Under the pieces are notes generated by a model. The model saw only the letters and a program-made list of their open reading frames with translations, was not told where the DNA came from and made no database searches. Below, piece by piece: positions 25,424-34,237 of a stretch of DNA of 64,000 nucleotides. Each line of letters opens with the position of its first letter. Within the stretch, counting starts at the first letter, position 1. A program made the position numbers and the translations under genes. Source of the DNA: Glaciihabitans sp. (lineage in GTDB: Bacteria; Actinomycetota; Actinomycetes; Actinomycetales; Microbacteriaceae); the NCBI GenBank assembly GCA_025463785.1, contig JAODBD010000009.1:327725-391724 (forward strand), given 5' to 3'.

Positions 25424-25990
25424 ATGGCTATGAACCTGCTCCACCAGCTGCTGTGCCGCTCCAGCTATTGGGAACGCACCAGTGCCACCCGTATTGTCCC
25501 GTGGGCCCTGGGCGGGGTGGAACTCGGCGATAACGCGCTCGAGGTCGGCCCGGGTTACGGCGCGAATGTGCGCACCCTGCGCGAGCGCACCGCCGCGCTC
25601 ACCGGCCTGGAAATCGACCCCGCCCTCGCCACCCGGCTGCGTGATCGCCGCAGTGATCAACTGCGGGTCCTGGAGGGCGACGGCACGGTTATGCCCCTGC
25701 CGGACAAGGAATTCAGCTCGGTGGTCTGCTTCACCATGCTGCACCACGTCCCGTCACCCGCGCAGCAGGACGCCCTGTTCGCCGAGGCGTTCCGAGTGCT
25801 GCGGCCCGAGGGTGTGTTCGCGGGTAGTGATGGGCTGGACAGCCGCCTGTTCCGCCTCATCCACCTCGGCGACACCTGTGTGCCGGTACCGCCGGCCACC
25901 GTCACCGATCGCCTCACCGGCATCGGGTTCACCGATATCGAGATCGGCACCGAGGCAAACCAATTCCGCTTCCGGGCCCGCCGGCCCTGA
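25424..25990 (+). CDS. Class I SAM-dependent methyltransferase
   Basis: This 188-residue Rossmann methyltransferase has motif I LEVGPGYGANV, the acidic motif II end GLEIDP, the DGTVMPLPDKEFSSVVCF segment (motifs III-IV) and LRPEGVF before the last sheet strands. The MLHHVPSP motif is typical of UbiE/Methyltransf_11 proteins. The start may be 25424 or 25430 (MAMNLL or MNLL). The acceptor is unknown. It converges on the haloacid dehalogenase gene with an 8-base gap and is likely regulated by the divergent AraC protein. Confidence 0.88.
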   Translation: MAMNLLHQLLCRSSYWERTSATRIVPWALGGVELGDNALEVGPGYGANVRTLRERTAALTGLEIDPALATRLRDRRSDQLRVLEGDGTVMPLPDKEFSSVVCFTMLHHVPSPAQQDALFAEAFRVLRPEGVFAGSDGLDSRLFRLIHLGDTCVPVPPATVTDRLTGIGFTDIEIGTEANQFRFRARRP

Positions 25991-25998
25991 CGTCGCGG

Positions 25999-26724
25999 TC
26001 AGCAGCCCAGCTGACCGGCGAGGTCGAGGAAGTCGCGCGCATTGATATCGAACTCGTCCTCGTAGCTCGCGTCCACCGTGCCGGCCGCGCCGAATTCGAG
26101 CGGCCGGGCGACGAAGGCGGTCCGGAACCCGAGCGCACCGGCCGCGCGAATGTCGTACTTGTGGCTCGCCACCATCATGATTTCCGCCGGCGCGAAACCC
26201 AGGTACCGCGCCGCCATGGCGTATACGGCCGGGTCCGGTTTGAAGGCTCCCGCCATTTCCGCCGTGAACACCGCATCCCACAGCAGCCCGGCGCGCTTCG
26301 AGATATCCACCACGGCAGCGACATCCGCATTCGACAGCGTGGCGAGGGTGAAGTGGGCTCCCAGCCGGCCCAGTCCCGCGACGGTATCGGGCCACGCCAC
26401 CATCCGCCGCCAGGACAGCGTGAGCTCGTCCCGTTCGTCCGCGGTGAGGTCGGTGATGCCGTACTCGTCCAGGAGTCGATCCAGCGCATTGCGATACACC
26501 GAGTGCACCGTCACCCAGGCCGCATCACGCTGCGGCGTCGCGGCTTTCAGCACCGTGAAGTACTCCGCACGCCATCGATCCACGAATCCGGCCCAGTCGA
26601 CGTCCGGATGCCGGTTGCCCGCGATGGTTCTCGCCTGTGCACTCACCACCGAGTGGAAGTCCACCGTCGTGCCCTGCACATCGAACAGCAATGCCCGCAA
26701 GCTCGGATTCCCCTGAATAGTCAC
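25999..26724 (-). CDS. Haloacid dehalogenase type II-like HAD hydrolase
   Basis: This 241-residue HAD hydrolase has motif I LLFDVQGTTVDF with the nucleophile Asp, motif II TLSNAD, motif III Lys in FKPDPAVY and motif IV VASHKYDIRAA, the form seen in L-2-haloacid dehalogenases. In classic enzymes motif I is DVYGTLFD; here Tyr becomes Gln, so true dehalogenase activity is uncertain, and phosphatase activity is possible. The GTG at 26724 fits the family start. It is the third gene after the SNF2 and SWIM genes (31-base gap) and may share their transcript. Confidence 0.85.
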   Translation of the reverse strand: MTIQGNPSLRALLFDVQGTTVDFHSVVSAQARTIAGNRHPDVDWAGFVDRWRAEYFTVLKAATPQRDAAWVTVHSVYRNALDRLLDEYGITDLTADERDELTLSWRRMVAWPDTVAGLGRLGAHFTLATLSNADVAAVVDISKRAGLLWDAVFTAEMAGAFKPDPAVYAMAARYLGFAPAEIMMVASHKYDIRAAGALGFRTAFVARPLEFGAAGTVDASYEDEFDINARDFLDLAGQLGC

Positions 26725-26755
26725 TACCGCATCCAAGCACTCGGCGGCCGCGGGA

Positions 26756-27316
26756 CTACCCGGCGGTGACGCCGAAATAGGTGGCGGGATCGAGCGTATC
26801 GATCGAGGTCCACCGCGCCGGACGCGCCTCGCCGGTCTCCGATGGCGCCGTGCCCCCCGTGCGGTAGCCCTGCAGATCCAGTGCCAGCCAGGGGGTTTCG
26901 TCGACCCGCCGCGCCAGCGCATAACAGGTGGCGAGCATATGGACGCAGCGTTCGGTGCGGGCACGGCAGGAGCAGTCCGTCCGCGCGAACTGCGGCTTGA
27001 TGCTGATGCCGTGCTCGGCCAGAGCGACGCGATGCTCGTCGGTGAGAGTGAGAGCTTCCGCCGGGATCAATTGTGCGATGGCCGTGATGGTCGTGGCCGA
27101 CAGCGGCGTCAGCTCCAGGTAGGTCACCGATGCTTCGGAGCCGCGGTGGATGGTGGCCCGCACGGTGGTGTTCTCGATTTCGGTCTGGACGAGATTGTTG
27201 CGGGCGATGCTGTAGGCGCGGGGGAGCAGCGGTTCCGGCTTGCTGACCTTGAGCGGCTGGGCCAGCCGGACCCAGTCCATGCCCCAGCTGGTGTACCCGA
27301 ATTCATTGTCGGCCAT
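26756..27316 (-). CDS. SWIM zinc-finger protein
   Basis: This 186-residue protein has a SWIM zinc finger near the middle: Cys-x-Cys then Cys-x-His in CSCRARTERCVHM, the CxCx(n)CxH pattern of SWI2/SNF2-associated fingers that bind DNA or protein. The N-terminal half (WGMDWVRLAQPL, LPRAYSIARNNLV) is conserved among partners of SNF2 helicases. The gene starts one base after the SNF2 helicase stop, so the two products are almost certainly made together and probably form one complex. Confidence 0.88.
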   Translation of the reverse strand: MADNEFGYTSWGMDWVRLAQPLKVSKPEPLLPRAYSIARNNLVQTEIENTTVRATIHRGSEASVTYLELTPLSATTITAIAQLIPAEALTLTDEHRVALAEHGISIKPQFARTDCSCRARTERCVHMLATCYALARRVDETPWLALDLQGYRTGGTAPSETGEARPARWTSIDTLDPATYFGVTAG

Positions 27317-27317
27317 A

Positions 27318-29084
27318 TCAGTTGCCTCGCTTCCGGCGCAGGAGTTCGAACAGCCGGTCATCGTCCAACCGGGCCAGGCCGGCGACGCCGGCGGAGTCGG
27401 TGAGATCGGTGAGCGCGGACTTGCGGTCGTGCATGCCCGCAATGTGCTCCTCGATGGTGGTGCCCGAGGTGAGCGTGGTGACGGTGACCGTGCGGGTCTG
27501 CCCGATGCGGTGGGCCCGGTCGGAAGCCTGCGCCTCGACGGCCGGATTCCACCAGCGGTCGAAGTGGATGACATCGGCGGCCCGGGTGAGCGTGAGACCG
27601 GTGCCCGCGGCCCGCAGGCTCAGCACCAATACCGGTGGCCCGTCCGCGGATTGGAAGTCGGTGACGATCTCGGTCCGCTGCGCCTGATTCAGCCCGCCGT
27701 GGAAGAACGGCACGGTGATCCCGAGCTCCTCGGCGCAGTGCCGCACCAGCAGCTCACCGGTGCGCCGGTACTGGGTGAACACCAGCGTGGGCGCGTCCGC
27801 ATCGACATTGTTGGCGAGAATATCGGCGCACACATCGAACTTGCCCGAGCGGCCGGACAATTCGTCGAGATCGCCGCTGATCAGTCCGGGGTGATTGCAC
27901 ACCTGCTTCAACTCGGTGAGCACCGCCAGCAGCCGGGTGTGCCGCTGCCCGCCGGAACCGAAACCCTCCTCCTCGGCGCGGTCGAGCAGTTGGTCGTAGA
28001 TCCGCTCCTGCTCGCGAGTGAGATCGCAGACCAGATCGCAGTGGATCTTGGGCGGCAGCGAGCCCGCCACCTCGGACTTGCGCCGGGCCAGCACCACCGG
28101 CTCGATGGCATCGCGCAGGCGCAGCACCGCCGGCGCCGACCCCTCGGTGATCGGCCGGACGAACCGCCGCCGGAATTGGGTCTTGTGGGTGAATTCGTGC
28201 GGCACAACCAGATTGAGCAGTGCCCAGAGCTCCTCGAGATGGTTCTCGACGGGCGTGCCGGTCAAGGCGACCCGGGCGTCCGCCGGAATGGCGCGAGCCG
28301 CCTTGGCCACCTGGGTGCGCGGATTCTTCAACACCTGGGCCTCATCGAAAACGATGCTCGCCCACTGCTTTCCCTGCAGTGCGGGCCCGTGCCCCCGCAA
28401 CGTCGGATACCCCGTGACGAGAACCGTGCCCGCCGGGGCGTCGGGTAGCTTCCCGCCCCGCCAGCCGATCGGGCGCAGTCCCGGCCCGAATCGCTCGATC
28501 TCGTGCACCCAGTTGCCGACCAGGGAGGTCGGGCACACCACCAGGTGCGGCCCCGCCTCGGCCCGCCCGAGCAGATACCCGATCGCCTGGACCGTCTTGC
28601 CCAGGCCCATCTCATCGGCGAGCACCGCACCGCCGTGCGCGGCCGTGGTCTCGTGCAGCCAGGCGATGCCGCGCGCCTGATAGGGCCGCAGGTCCGCCTT
28701 CAAACTCGCGCGCAGCTCGCCGGACAGCGCCACGGTGTCCTGTAAGACCCGCAATGCGCGTGCCGCGGCAACAATGGCCGTCCCGCCCGCATTGGGTGTG
28801 GCGTGCGCGGCAGGAGGCAGCGCTGGGTGCTCACCCTCCAGCGCGGCCCGCCAGGCCAGCGCCGAGGCCCCGGGCTCGGGCAGTTCCAGCTCGAGATACC
28901 GCTCCGGCTCGATCAGCACACACGGCACCTCCGAGACTGCGATACCCCTGCCATCCGGCACGGCCAGGGCGACCGTCTCCGGATCGCCGGGGATTTTCGG
29001 TACCTGACCTACCGCCGACCCGTCCCAGGTCCACAGGGCGAACAGGTGACGATCGGGCAGGTAGGTGGCGTGCGCGGTAGACAA
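27318..29084 (-). CDS. SNF2-family helicase, short form
   Basis: This 588-residue SWI2/SNF2 ATPase has Walker A DEMGLGKTVQA, motif II DEAQ, TGTPVENHLEELWAL (motif III), TQYRRTGELL in the second lobe, and motifs V-VI AAGTGLTLTRAADVIHFDRWWNP and QASDRAHRIGQ (AAGTGLTLTRA; DRWWNP). Bacterial HelZ-like members usually reach 900-1000 residues; this one has only about 150 residues before the ATPase, so the DUF3670-type N-terminus is shortened or absent. The TTG at 29084 is chosen because GGAGGA sits 6 bases before it. It probably acts with the SWIM protein encoded next. Confidence 0.9.
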   Translation of the reverse strand: MSTAHATYLPDRHLFALWTWDGSAVGQVPKIPGDPETVALAVPDGRGIAVSEVPCVLIEPERYLELELPEPGASALAWRAALEGEHPALPPAAHATPNAGGTAIVAAARALRVLQDTVALSGELRASLKADLRPYQARGIAWLHETTAAHGGAVLADEMGLGKTVQAIGYLLGRAEAGPHLVVCPTSLVGNWVHEIERFGPGLRPIGWRGGKLPDAPAGTVLVTGYPTLRGHGPALQGKQWASIVFDEAQVLKNPRTQVAKAARAIPADARVALTGTPVENHLEELWALLNLVVPHEFTHKTQFRRRFVRPITEGSAPAVLRLRDAIEPVVLARRKSEVAGSLPPKIHCDLVCDLTREQERIYDQLLDRAEEEGFGSGGQRHTRLLAVLTELKQVCNHPGLISGDLDELSGRSGKFDVCADILANNVDADAPTLVFTQYRRTGELLVRHCAEELGITVPFFHGGLNQAQRTEIVTDFQSADGPPVLVLSLRAAGTGLTLTRAADVIHFDRWWNPAVEAQASDRAHRIGQTRTVTVTTLTSGTTIEEHIAGMHDRKSALTDLTDSAGVAGLARLDDDRLFELLRRKRGN

Positions 29085-29166
29085 GCGGGCTCCTCCGGAC
29101 GAGTGGATTCGTCCCCGGGTCAGACAAAACTGTTTTACGCAAGTCGAGACCCGGAAACTGAACAAC

Positions 29167-29188
29167 GGGCGACCCGTATGGGTCGCCC
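29167..29188 (-). terminator. Hairpin terminator after the small zinc-ribbon gene
   Basis: A perfect 9-base inverted repeat (GGGCGACCC at 29167-29175 and GGGTCGCCC at 29180-29188) has a 4-base loop. In the minus direction it is followed by GTTGTT. It separates the DUF7455-like gene from the SNF2 operon. Confidence 0.65.
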
Positions 29189-29276
29189 GCAGTTCATGGG
29201 GGTAATTCTGTTGGGAAGATTCAATTTTCGAGCGGACCCCCCGAGGTGGTGAACCATCCTCGAGGTGGAGGAGCTG

Positions 29277-29471
29277 TTACAGCGCCGGTGCCGACTCCGT
29301 GTTGATCACGGCTTCGAGCGCACGGAGACGATCCATGTGCTCATTGGCGTGATGCTGGCAGAAGAGCAACTCACCACCCGCGGGAAGGACTGCGCGCACG
29401 CGCGCTGCCGCCCCGCAACGGTCACAACGGTCGACCGCAGTCAGTGGGGTGCTAGTCAGGGTTCCTGGCAT
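29277..29471 (-). CDS. DUF7455-like small zinc-ribbon protein
   Basis: This 64-residue protein has CDRCG and FCQHH motifs, a likely Cys2-Cys/His zinc site, in the order DRCDRCGAAA...ELLFCQHHANEH. Similar small proteins are widespread in Mycobacteriales (Rv2708c-like, a gene near sigB in M. tuberculosis). The ATG at 29471 follows GGAGGA closely; the open frame to 29504 is not conserved. Its role is unknown. It stands alone, with a hairpin terminator after it. Confidence 0.82.
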   Translation of the reverse strand: MPGTLTSTPLTAVDRCDRCGAAARVRAVLPAGGELLFCQHHANEHMDRLRALEAVINTESAPAL

Positions 29472-29808
29472 GACTCCTCCGTCCTGGCTCCGGAATGCTC
29501 GCACATCCTTCGCCTGGTGTGGGGCTCGCGATCCACTTCGCGAGCTCGCTACCGCTACTTCCCAGCAGTGGTTGATGACTACTCTGTCAGACGTTCGGGG
29601 AGCGGTCTTTGTTCCCGGGATGTTTCCCGTGTGTTTTGCCTAACACGACCTGGGATTTCGCTGAAAGCGAACAGGCCTTGGCTGGTACCCGCGAAACCCC
29701 TCGGGCCGCCCCGCCGAACACGCTGATCGAGTTGTCTATCGGGAGACTACCCGCGGGCCCCGACACTCACACTCCGATTGCATAACCCTCCGAACACGCT
29801 TAGCAAGC
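29472..29808. other. Intergenic leader/promoter region, no gene seen
   Basis: These 337 bases hold no supportable coding frame. Two small inverted repeats are present: CTCGCG (29525-29530) with CGCGAG (29539-29544), and TTCGCT with AGCGAA around 29656-29670. They would lie in the 5' leader of the minus-strand zinc-ribbon gene. No convincing -10/-35 pair was found. Confidence 0.5.
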
Positions 29809-31614
29809 TCATAGCCAAGCAGGGTTCAGATCGAGCGTGGTGCGGTCCCGGGAATCGAGGAGATCGAACATCGCAGTGGTGCGCGGCAATTCCCATCGGA
29901 AGAAGAACCGGGCGGCAGCGCGCTTGCCGAGTCCGAACGTTTCGCCGCGCGCCGTGTGAGGTGCGGCGGCGAGGGCTTGTTCGAGCCAGATCCAGGACAG
30001 CACCACATGCCCGAAGGCCTCGAGATAGACGGCGGAGTTGGCAAGCGCGGACTCCGCGTCGAGGTCGCGCCAGAGTCCGGAAGTGGTGGCCGCGATCCGT
30101 CCGGAAGCGGCCTCGAGAGCATCGGCAAAACCAGACAATTCGGCATCGTCGGTCGCGCGTGCCGCGGAGCTGGTGGCCGCCATGGTCGTCAGCAGTGCGC
30201 TGAGGGCGGCGCCGTTGTCCAGGGTCACCTGGCGGCCCAGCAGATCGAGGCTCTGAATGCCGTGTGTGCCCTCGTGAATGGGATTGAGGCGATTGTCGCG
30301 GTAGTGCTGTTCGACGTCGTAGTCGCGGGTGTATCCCGCCCCGCCGTGCACCTGGATGGCGAGGTCGTTGGCGGTCAGGCACCACTGGCTCGGCCAGCTC
30401 TTGGCGATCGGGGTGAGGATGCGCAGCAGGGTTCCGGCATCGGCGCGGGCCGCCTCGGTGGCGGCGGTGTGCTGCTCGTCGACCAGCTTGCCGCAGTAGA
30501 ACTGCAGTGCCAGAGCGCCTTCCACGTACGACTTCTGCGCGAGCAGCATGCGCCGCACGTCCGGATGCTCGACGATCGGCACCTGGGCGCCGCCGCGGGC
30601 GCCGAGCGGGCGGCCCTGCGGGCGATTACGGGCGTAGTCGAGGGACTTCAGGTACCCGGTGTAGCCGAGGGCGGTGGCGGCCAGGCCGACGCTCATGCGG
30701 GCCTCGTTCATCATCGTGAACATCTGCGGTAGACCGTGATTCAGCTCGCCGACCAGATAGCCGATCGCGCCGGGCTGATCGCCGGGGGTGAAATTACCGT
30801 CGCCGAACACCGGGGCGGTATTGACGGTGCCGCGCCAGCCCATCTTGTGATTGATGCCGGCCAGCACCACGTCATTGCGGACCGCCGGATCGCCGTCCGC
30901 GCCGGGCAGGAATTTGGGCACCACGAACAGTGAGATGCCGCGGGTGCCCTCCGGTGCGCCGGGGACGCGGGCCAGCACCAGATGGACGATATTCTCCGAG
31001 AGTTCGTGGTCCCCACCGGAAATCCACATCTTGCGGCCGAAGACGCGGTAGCTGCCGTCGTCCTGCGGGATCGCGCGGGTGGTGACGTCGGCGAGGCTGG
31101 ACCCGGCGTGCGGCTCCGAGAGCGCCATGGTGCCGAGGTAGCGGCCCTCCAGCATGGGGCGCACGAAGCGGTCGATCATCTCCGGGCTGCCATGTGCGGC
31201 AAGGAGATTGGCATTGCCGGTGGTGAGCATGGGGTAGGCGGCGGTGCCGGCATTGGCGGCGTGGAACCAGGACATGCAGGCGCTGTAGAGGACGTGCGGC
31301 AGCTGCATGCCGCCGATCTCGTAATCCATTGCCGCGCCGATCATTCCGGCATCGGCGAAGGCCTGTACGGCCTTGCCGACGGCGGGAATGATCTGCACGT
31401 GCTCGCCGTCGAACTCCGGTTCGTGCAGATCGCTCTCGCGATTGTGCGGAGCGAAGTAGGTGGTGGCCAGGTCCTGGCACAGGCGCAGCACCTGATCGAA
31501 GGTGTCGCGGGAGTGGTCGGAGAAGCGCTCCCGGCCGGTGAGCGACTCCACATCCAGCCAGTCGTAGAGCAGGAACTCGATATCGCGGGCAGACATGATC
31601 ACGGACGGGTTCAT
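29809..31614 (-). CDS. Acyl-CoA dehydrogenase (FadE5-like, long form)
   Basis: This 601-residue flavoprotein oxidises acyl-CoA at C2-C3. It is longer than the usual 380-400 residues because of extra N- and C-terminal helical domains, as in FadE5-type enzymes. Visible motifs are MALSEPHAGSSLADV (FAD-side), KMWISGGDHEL, and the catalytic-base loop NPIHEGTHGIQSLDLLGR with the Glu. The start at 31614 has AGGAA directly upstream; 31596 is a weaker alternative. The AraC gene lies 94 bases upstream on the same strand and could control it. Fatty-acid or sterol side-chain degradation is likely. Confidence 0.93.
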   Translation of the reverse strand: MNPSVIMSARDIEFLLYDWLDVESLTGRERFSDHSRDTFDQVLRLCQDLATTYFAPHNRESDLHEPEFDGEHVQIIPAVGKAVQAFADAGMIGAAMDYEIGGMQLPHVLYSACMSWFHAANAGTAAYPMLTTGNANLLAAHGSPEMIDRFVRPMLEGRYLGTMALSEPHAGSSLADVTTRAIPQDDGSYRVFGRKMWISGGDHELSENIVHLVLARVPGAPEGTRGISLFVVPKFLPGADGDPAVRNDVVLAGINHKMGWRGTVNTAPVFGDGNFTPGDQPGAIGYLVGELNHGLPQMFTMMNEARMSVGLAATALGYTGYLKSLDYARNRPQGRPLGARGGAQVPIVEHPDVRRMLLAQKSYVEGALALQFYCGKLVDEQHTAATEAARADAGTLLRILTPIAKSWPSQWCLTANDLAIQVHGGAGYTRDYDVEQHYRDNRLNPIHEGTHGIQSLDLLGRQVTLDNGAALSALLTTMAATSSAARATDDAELSGFADALEAASGRIAATTSGLWRDLDAESALANSAVYLEAFGHVVLSWIWLEQALAAAPHTARGETFGLGKRAAARFFFRWELPRTTAMFDLLDSRDRTTLDLNPAWL

Positions 31615-31708
31615 GATTCCTCGAACGGTCGGGTGCGGGGGGTGTACCCGTCGGTCTACCAGATGGTGCCCGTCGCGCCGACGACCCCGTGCCCCGGAGG
31701 CGGCCCGG

Positions 31709-32746
31709 CTACGAGGAGCGCACCGACGCGCGACCCCGATGCAACCGCCCGAAATGTCCCGGTGACTGGCCTTTCCAGGTGCGGAAGGCAGACGCGAAGG
31801 CCGACACGCTGGAATAGCCGAGCCGTTCGGCCGCCTGCTCGACGGTGAGCCCGGCAATGAGCAGCTCCTCCGCGAGCAGGCCGACCGTCTCGGTGCTGAG
31901 CTCGCGGAAGGTGGTGCCCTCTTCGGCTAGGCGGCGGCGCAGGGTGCGCACGCTGACATCGAGGTCCGCGGCAATGCGGGCCTGGTCGGCCGAACCGCCG
32001 TGCCGGATGAGCAGCTGCCGGACCCGGCCGCTGAGACCGGTGCGGCTGTGCCGGCTCTCCATCAGATCCGCGCACTGCTGTTCGTAGAAGCGGGCGGTGG
32101 ACAGATTCGCTTGCGGCAGCGGTGTTTGCAGTGTGCTTGCCTGAAAGCTGATGCGGGACTGTGGCATCGAGAACGCGACCTCCTCCACGCCGAAAACGGC
32201 GCCGAACATCTCGTAGATCGGATGGGCTTCCACACTGAGTTCCACCCGCACGGCCGGAATTCGCATGGGGAGCAGATCCTGCTGAATGGTGGCGATGGCC
32301 GCCAGATCGCGTTCCAGGGTGAAGCGGCGGATGTCGTCCGGTAGCGCGGAATCGTCACGCACCACGCATACTTCGGCTCCGCGCTCCTCGATGTAATGGT
32401 GCGCGGCGGTGAAGGAAAGATCGGCGTAGCGCAGCGCGATATCCATGGCCTGTTTCAGGTTGGCACTGCTCATGAGCGCGAACCCCAGCACGCCCATGGT
32501 GGGCGGATGGCACAGCAGACCTGCCAGCAGCCCCAGCCCGGGCTCGTCCTGGATGCCGGCGACCACATTGCGGGTCACCGAAAACTCCTGGGCCAGCGTG
32601 ATTTCGGTCGACGGGTCCCGCAGATCGATTTCCCGGATGCCGGTCTCCTGCAGGGTGGACCGCATTGTCATGCCTCGGCCCAGGGCGAAGTCGGCCAGCA
32701 GGGCGGTGCTGGTGATGGACCGCAGTTGCGCCAACTCTTCCGTCAC
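31709..32746 (-). CDS. AraC-family regulator with arabinose-binding-like N-domain (OruR type)
   Basis: This 345-residue regulator has the long N-terminal ligand domain of the OruR/VirS/ArgR-like AraC group (GVLGFALMSSANLKQAMDIALRYADL). A C-terminal helix-turn-helix pair follows at about residues 240-335 (RIAADLDVSVRTLRRRLAEEG, then AERLGYSSVSAFASAFRTWKG in parts). Such proteins often regulate lipid or aldehyde genes nearby. It lies between an acyl-CoA dehydrogenase downstream and an aldehyde-dehydrogenase-like gene on the other strand; the shared promoter region holds the palindrome at 32784-32797. GTG start at 32746. Confidence 0.9.
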   Translation of the reverse strand: MTEELAQLRSITSTALLADFALGRGMTMRSTLQETGIREIDLRDPSTEITLAQEFSVTRNVVAGIQDEPGLGLLAGLLCHPPTMGVLGFALMSSANLKQAMDIALRYADLSFTAAHHYIEERGAEVCVVRDDSALPDDIRRFTLERDLAAIATIQQDLLPMRIPAVRVELSVEAHPIYEMFGAVFGVEEVAFSMPQSRISFQASTLQTPLPQANLSTARFYEQQCADLMESRHSRTGLSGRVRQLLIRHGGSADQARIAADLDVSVRTLRRRLAEEGTTFRELSTETVGLLAEELLIAGLTVEQAAERLGYSSVSAFASAFRTWKGQSPGHFGRLHRGRASVRSS

Positions 32747-32783
32747 TCAGGCAGTCTCGCAAACTTTCGGCGTTCGCGGGCCG

Positions 32784-32797
32784 TTACCGGCCGGTAA
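32784..32797. promoter_or_regulatory. Perfect palindrome in the AraC / ALDH-like divergent promoter
   Basis: TTACCGGCCGGTAA is a perfect 14-base palindrome in the 126-base gap between the AraC and ALDH-like genes, 38 bases from the AraC start. Its symmetry suits a dimeric regulator more than a typical AraC direct-repeat site, so its binder is uncertain. Confidence 0.4.
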
Positions 32798-32872
32798 GTT
32801 GCCTGGGTACGGCCCATATTCGTCGATTCCTGGCCCATTGCCAGCTGGTCGCTCGAAAACCTCAGCCATACG

Positions 32873-34222
32873 GTGAGATTCATGCGCACAGCGCAATCCA
32901 CATACATCGTCGAAAGTCCCCGCCAGGTGCCGTCTTCAGGAAAGGTCGGCCCGCCGATGCTCATCGTGATCGCCCCCGCCGACGGACGGGTGCTCGACAC
33001 GGTCCCCGCCGATACGCCCGAACAGGTGCGTGATGCCGTCGAACGACTGCGCGACCACAGTGTGCTGTGGCGGTCACTGGGTGTGGTCGGCCGGGTCCAC
33101 TGGCTCACTATGTTCCGAAACTGGTTGCTGGACAACCACGATGGGCTCGTCCTGCTCTTGGGTCTGGAGACCGGCAAATCGGATACGGAGGCCGAGACGG
33201 AGTTCGCGCTCACCGTCGACGCCCTCGACCACTACCGCGCCCATGCCGCCGATTTCCTCGGCGGCAAGCTGCCGCAGGCGCCCATGCGGCCGGGCGCGAC
33301 CATGCAGCTGGCCATCGCCCAGCAGGCCTCCGCGGTGGTCGGGGTGATCGGGCCGTGGACATATCCGTTGGCGCTGACCATGATCGACGCGCTGCCGGCG
33401 CTGGTGGCTGGGGCCGCGGTCATTGTCAAACCTTCTTCGCAGACGCCGCTCACCCTGCGGGCCGTCGCCGCGGGCTGGGCAAGTCTCGGCGCCCCAGCGG
33501 TTTTCGAAGCGGTCGCCGGGCACGATGCCGGACCGGCGATACTCGATCAGGTCGATTACATCCGCTTCACCGGGAGTATGGAGACCGGCAAAGTGGTGGC
33601 CCTGCGTGCGGCCGCGCGACTCATTCCGTGCTGCCTGGATCTGGGCGGTAAATCGGCGGCGGTGGTGCTGGCCGATGCGGATCTGGACAAAGCGGCCGCC
33701 AATATTGCGCTGGGCGGTCTGGCAAATAGCGGGCAAAACCCCAGTGGCATCGAGCGCGTCTATGTCGAAAGCGCTGTCTACGACGCCTTTGTCGACAAAC
33801 TGGTGGATGCGGCCGCCGCCTTCGGCCCGACTCTCGGCGAAGAGCCCGGCTTCGCTCTCATGACCTCCGCCAAGCACATCGACTTCGTTCGCGACCAGGT
33901 CCGCGACGCCCTCCTCAAAGGGGCCACGCTGCGCTGCGGCGGCACCGCGGTCGGCCACAGCTTCGAACCCACCGTCCTCGGCGACGCCGACCCCACCATG
34001 TCCGTCCTCACCCAGCAGACTCTCGGCCCGGTGCTGCCCGTGGTCCGCGTCGCCGACGCGGGCGAGGCATTCGAACTTGCGCTGCGGGCCCCGTTCGCGC
34101 CCTGTGTCAGCGTCTGGACCAGCGATGCCGCCGTAGGCGCCCGCGCCATCGGCAGATTCGCCCCGGCCCGAGTCGGCATCAACGACGTCTCGATCCACCT
34201 CGCACACCCCGCCCCCTTCTGA
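32873..34222 (+). CDS. Aldehyde-dehydrogenase-fold protein missing the catalytic residues
   Basis: The 449-residue product is clearly an ALDH: NAD-site KPSSQTPLT, FTGSMETGKVV, LGGKSAAVVLADADLD, and GPVLPVV. However, the catalytic Cys of NSGQ-x-C is replaced by Pro290 (NSGQNPSG), and the general base Glu of LELGG becomes Asp256 (LDLGG). The Asn of PWNYP becomes Thr (PWTYP). The C-terminal FGGxKxSG oligomer segment is also absent. The frame has no stop or shift, so the gene appears maintained. It may be a non-catalytic partner or have another activity. Start is uncertain: 32873, 32882, or ATG 32957 behind AGGAAAGG at 32938-32945. Numbering is from 32873. Confidence 0.85.
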   Translation: MRFMRTAQSTYIVESPRQVPSSGKVGPPMLIVIAPADGRVLDTVPADTPEQVRDAVERLRDHSVLWRSLGVVGRVHWLTMFRNWLLDNHDGLVLLLGLETGKSDTEAETEFALTVDALDHYRAHAADFLGGKLPQAPMRPGATMQLAIAQQASAVVGVIGPWTYPLALTMIDALPALVAGAAVIVKPSSQTPLTLRAVAAGWASLGAPAVFEAVAGHDAGPAILDQVDYIRFTGSMETGKVVALRAAARLIPCCLDLGGKSAAVVLADADLDKAAANIALGGLANSGQNPSGIERVYVESAVYDAFVDKLVDAAAAFGPTLGEEPGFALMTSAKHIDFVRDQVRDALLKGATLRCGGTAVGHSFEPTVLGDADPTMSVLTQQTLGPVLPVVRVADAGEAFELALRAPFAPCVSVWTSDAAVGARAIGRFAPARVGINDVSIHLAHPAPF

Positions 34223-34237
34223 TCTAGGTTGGGGCCG

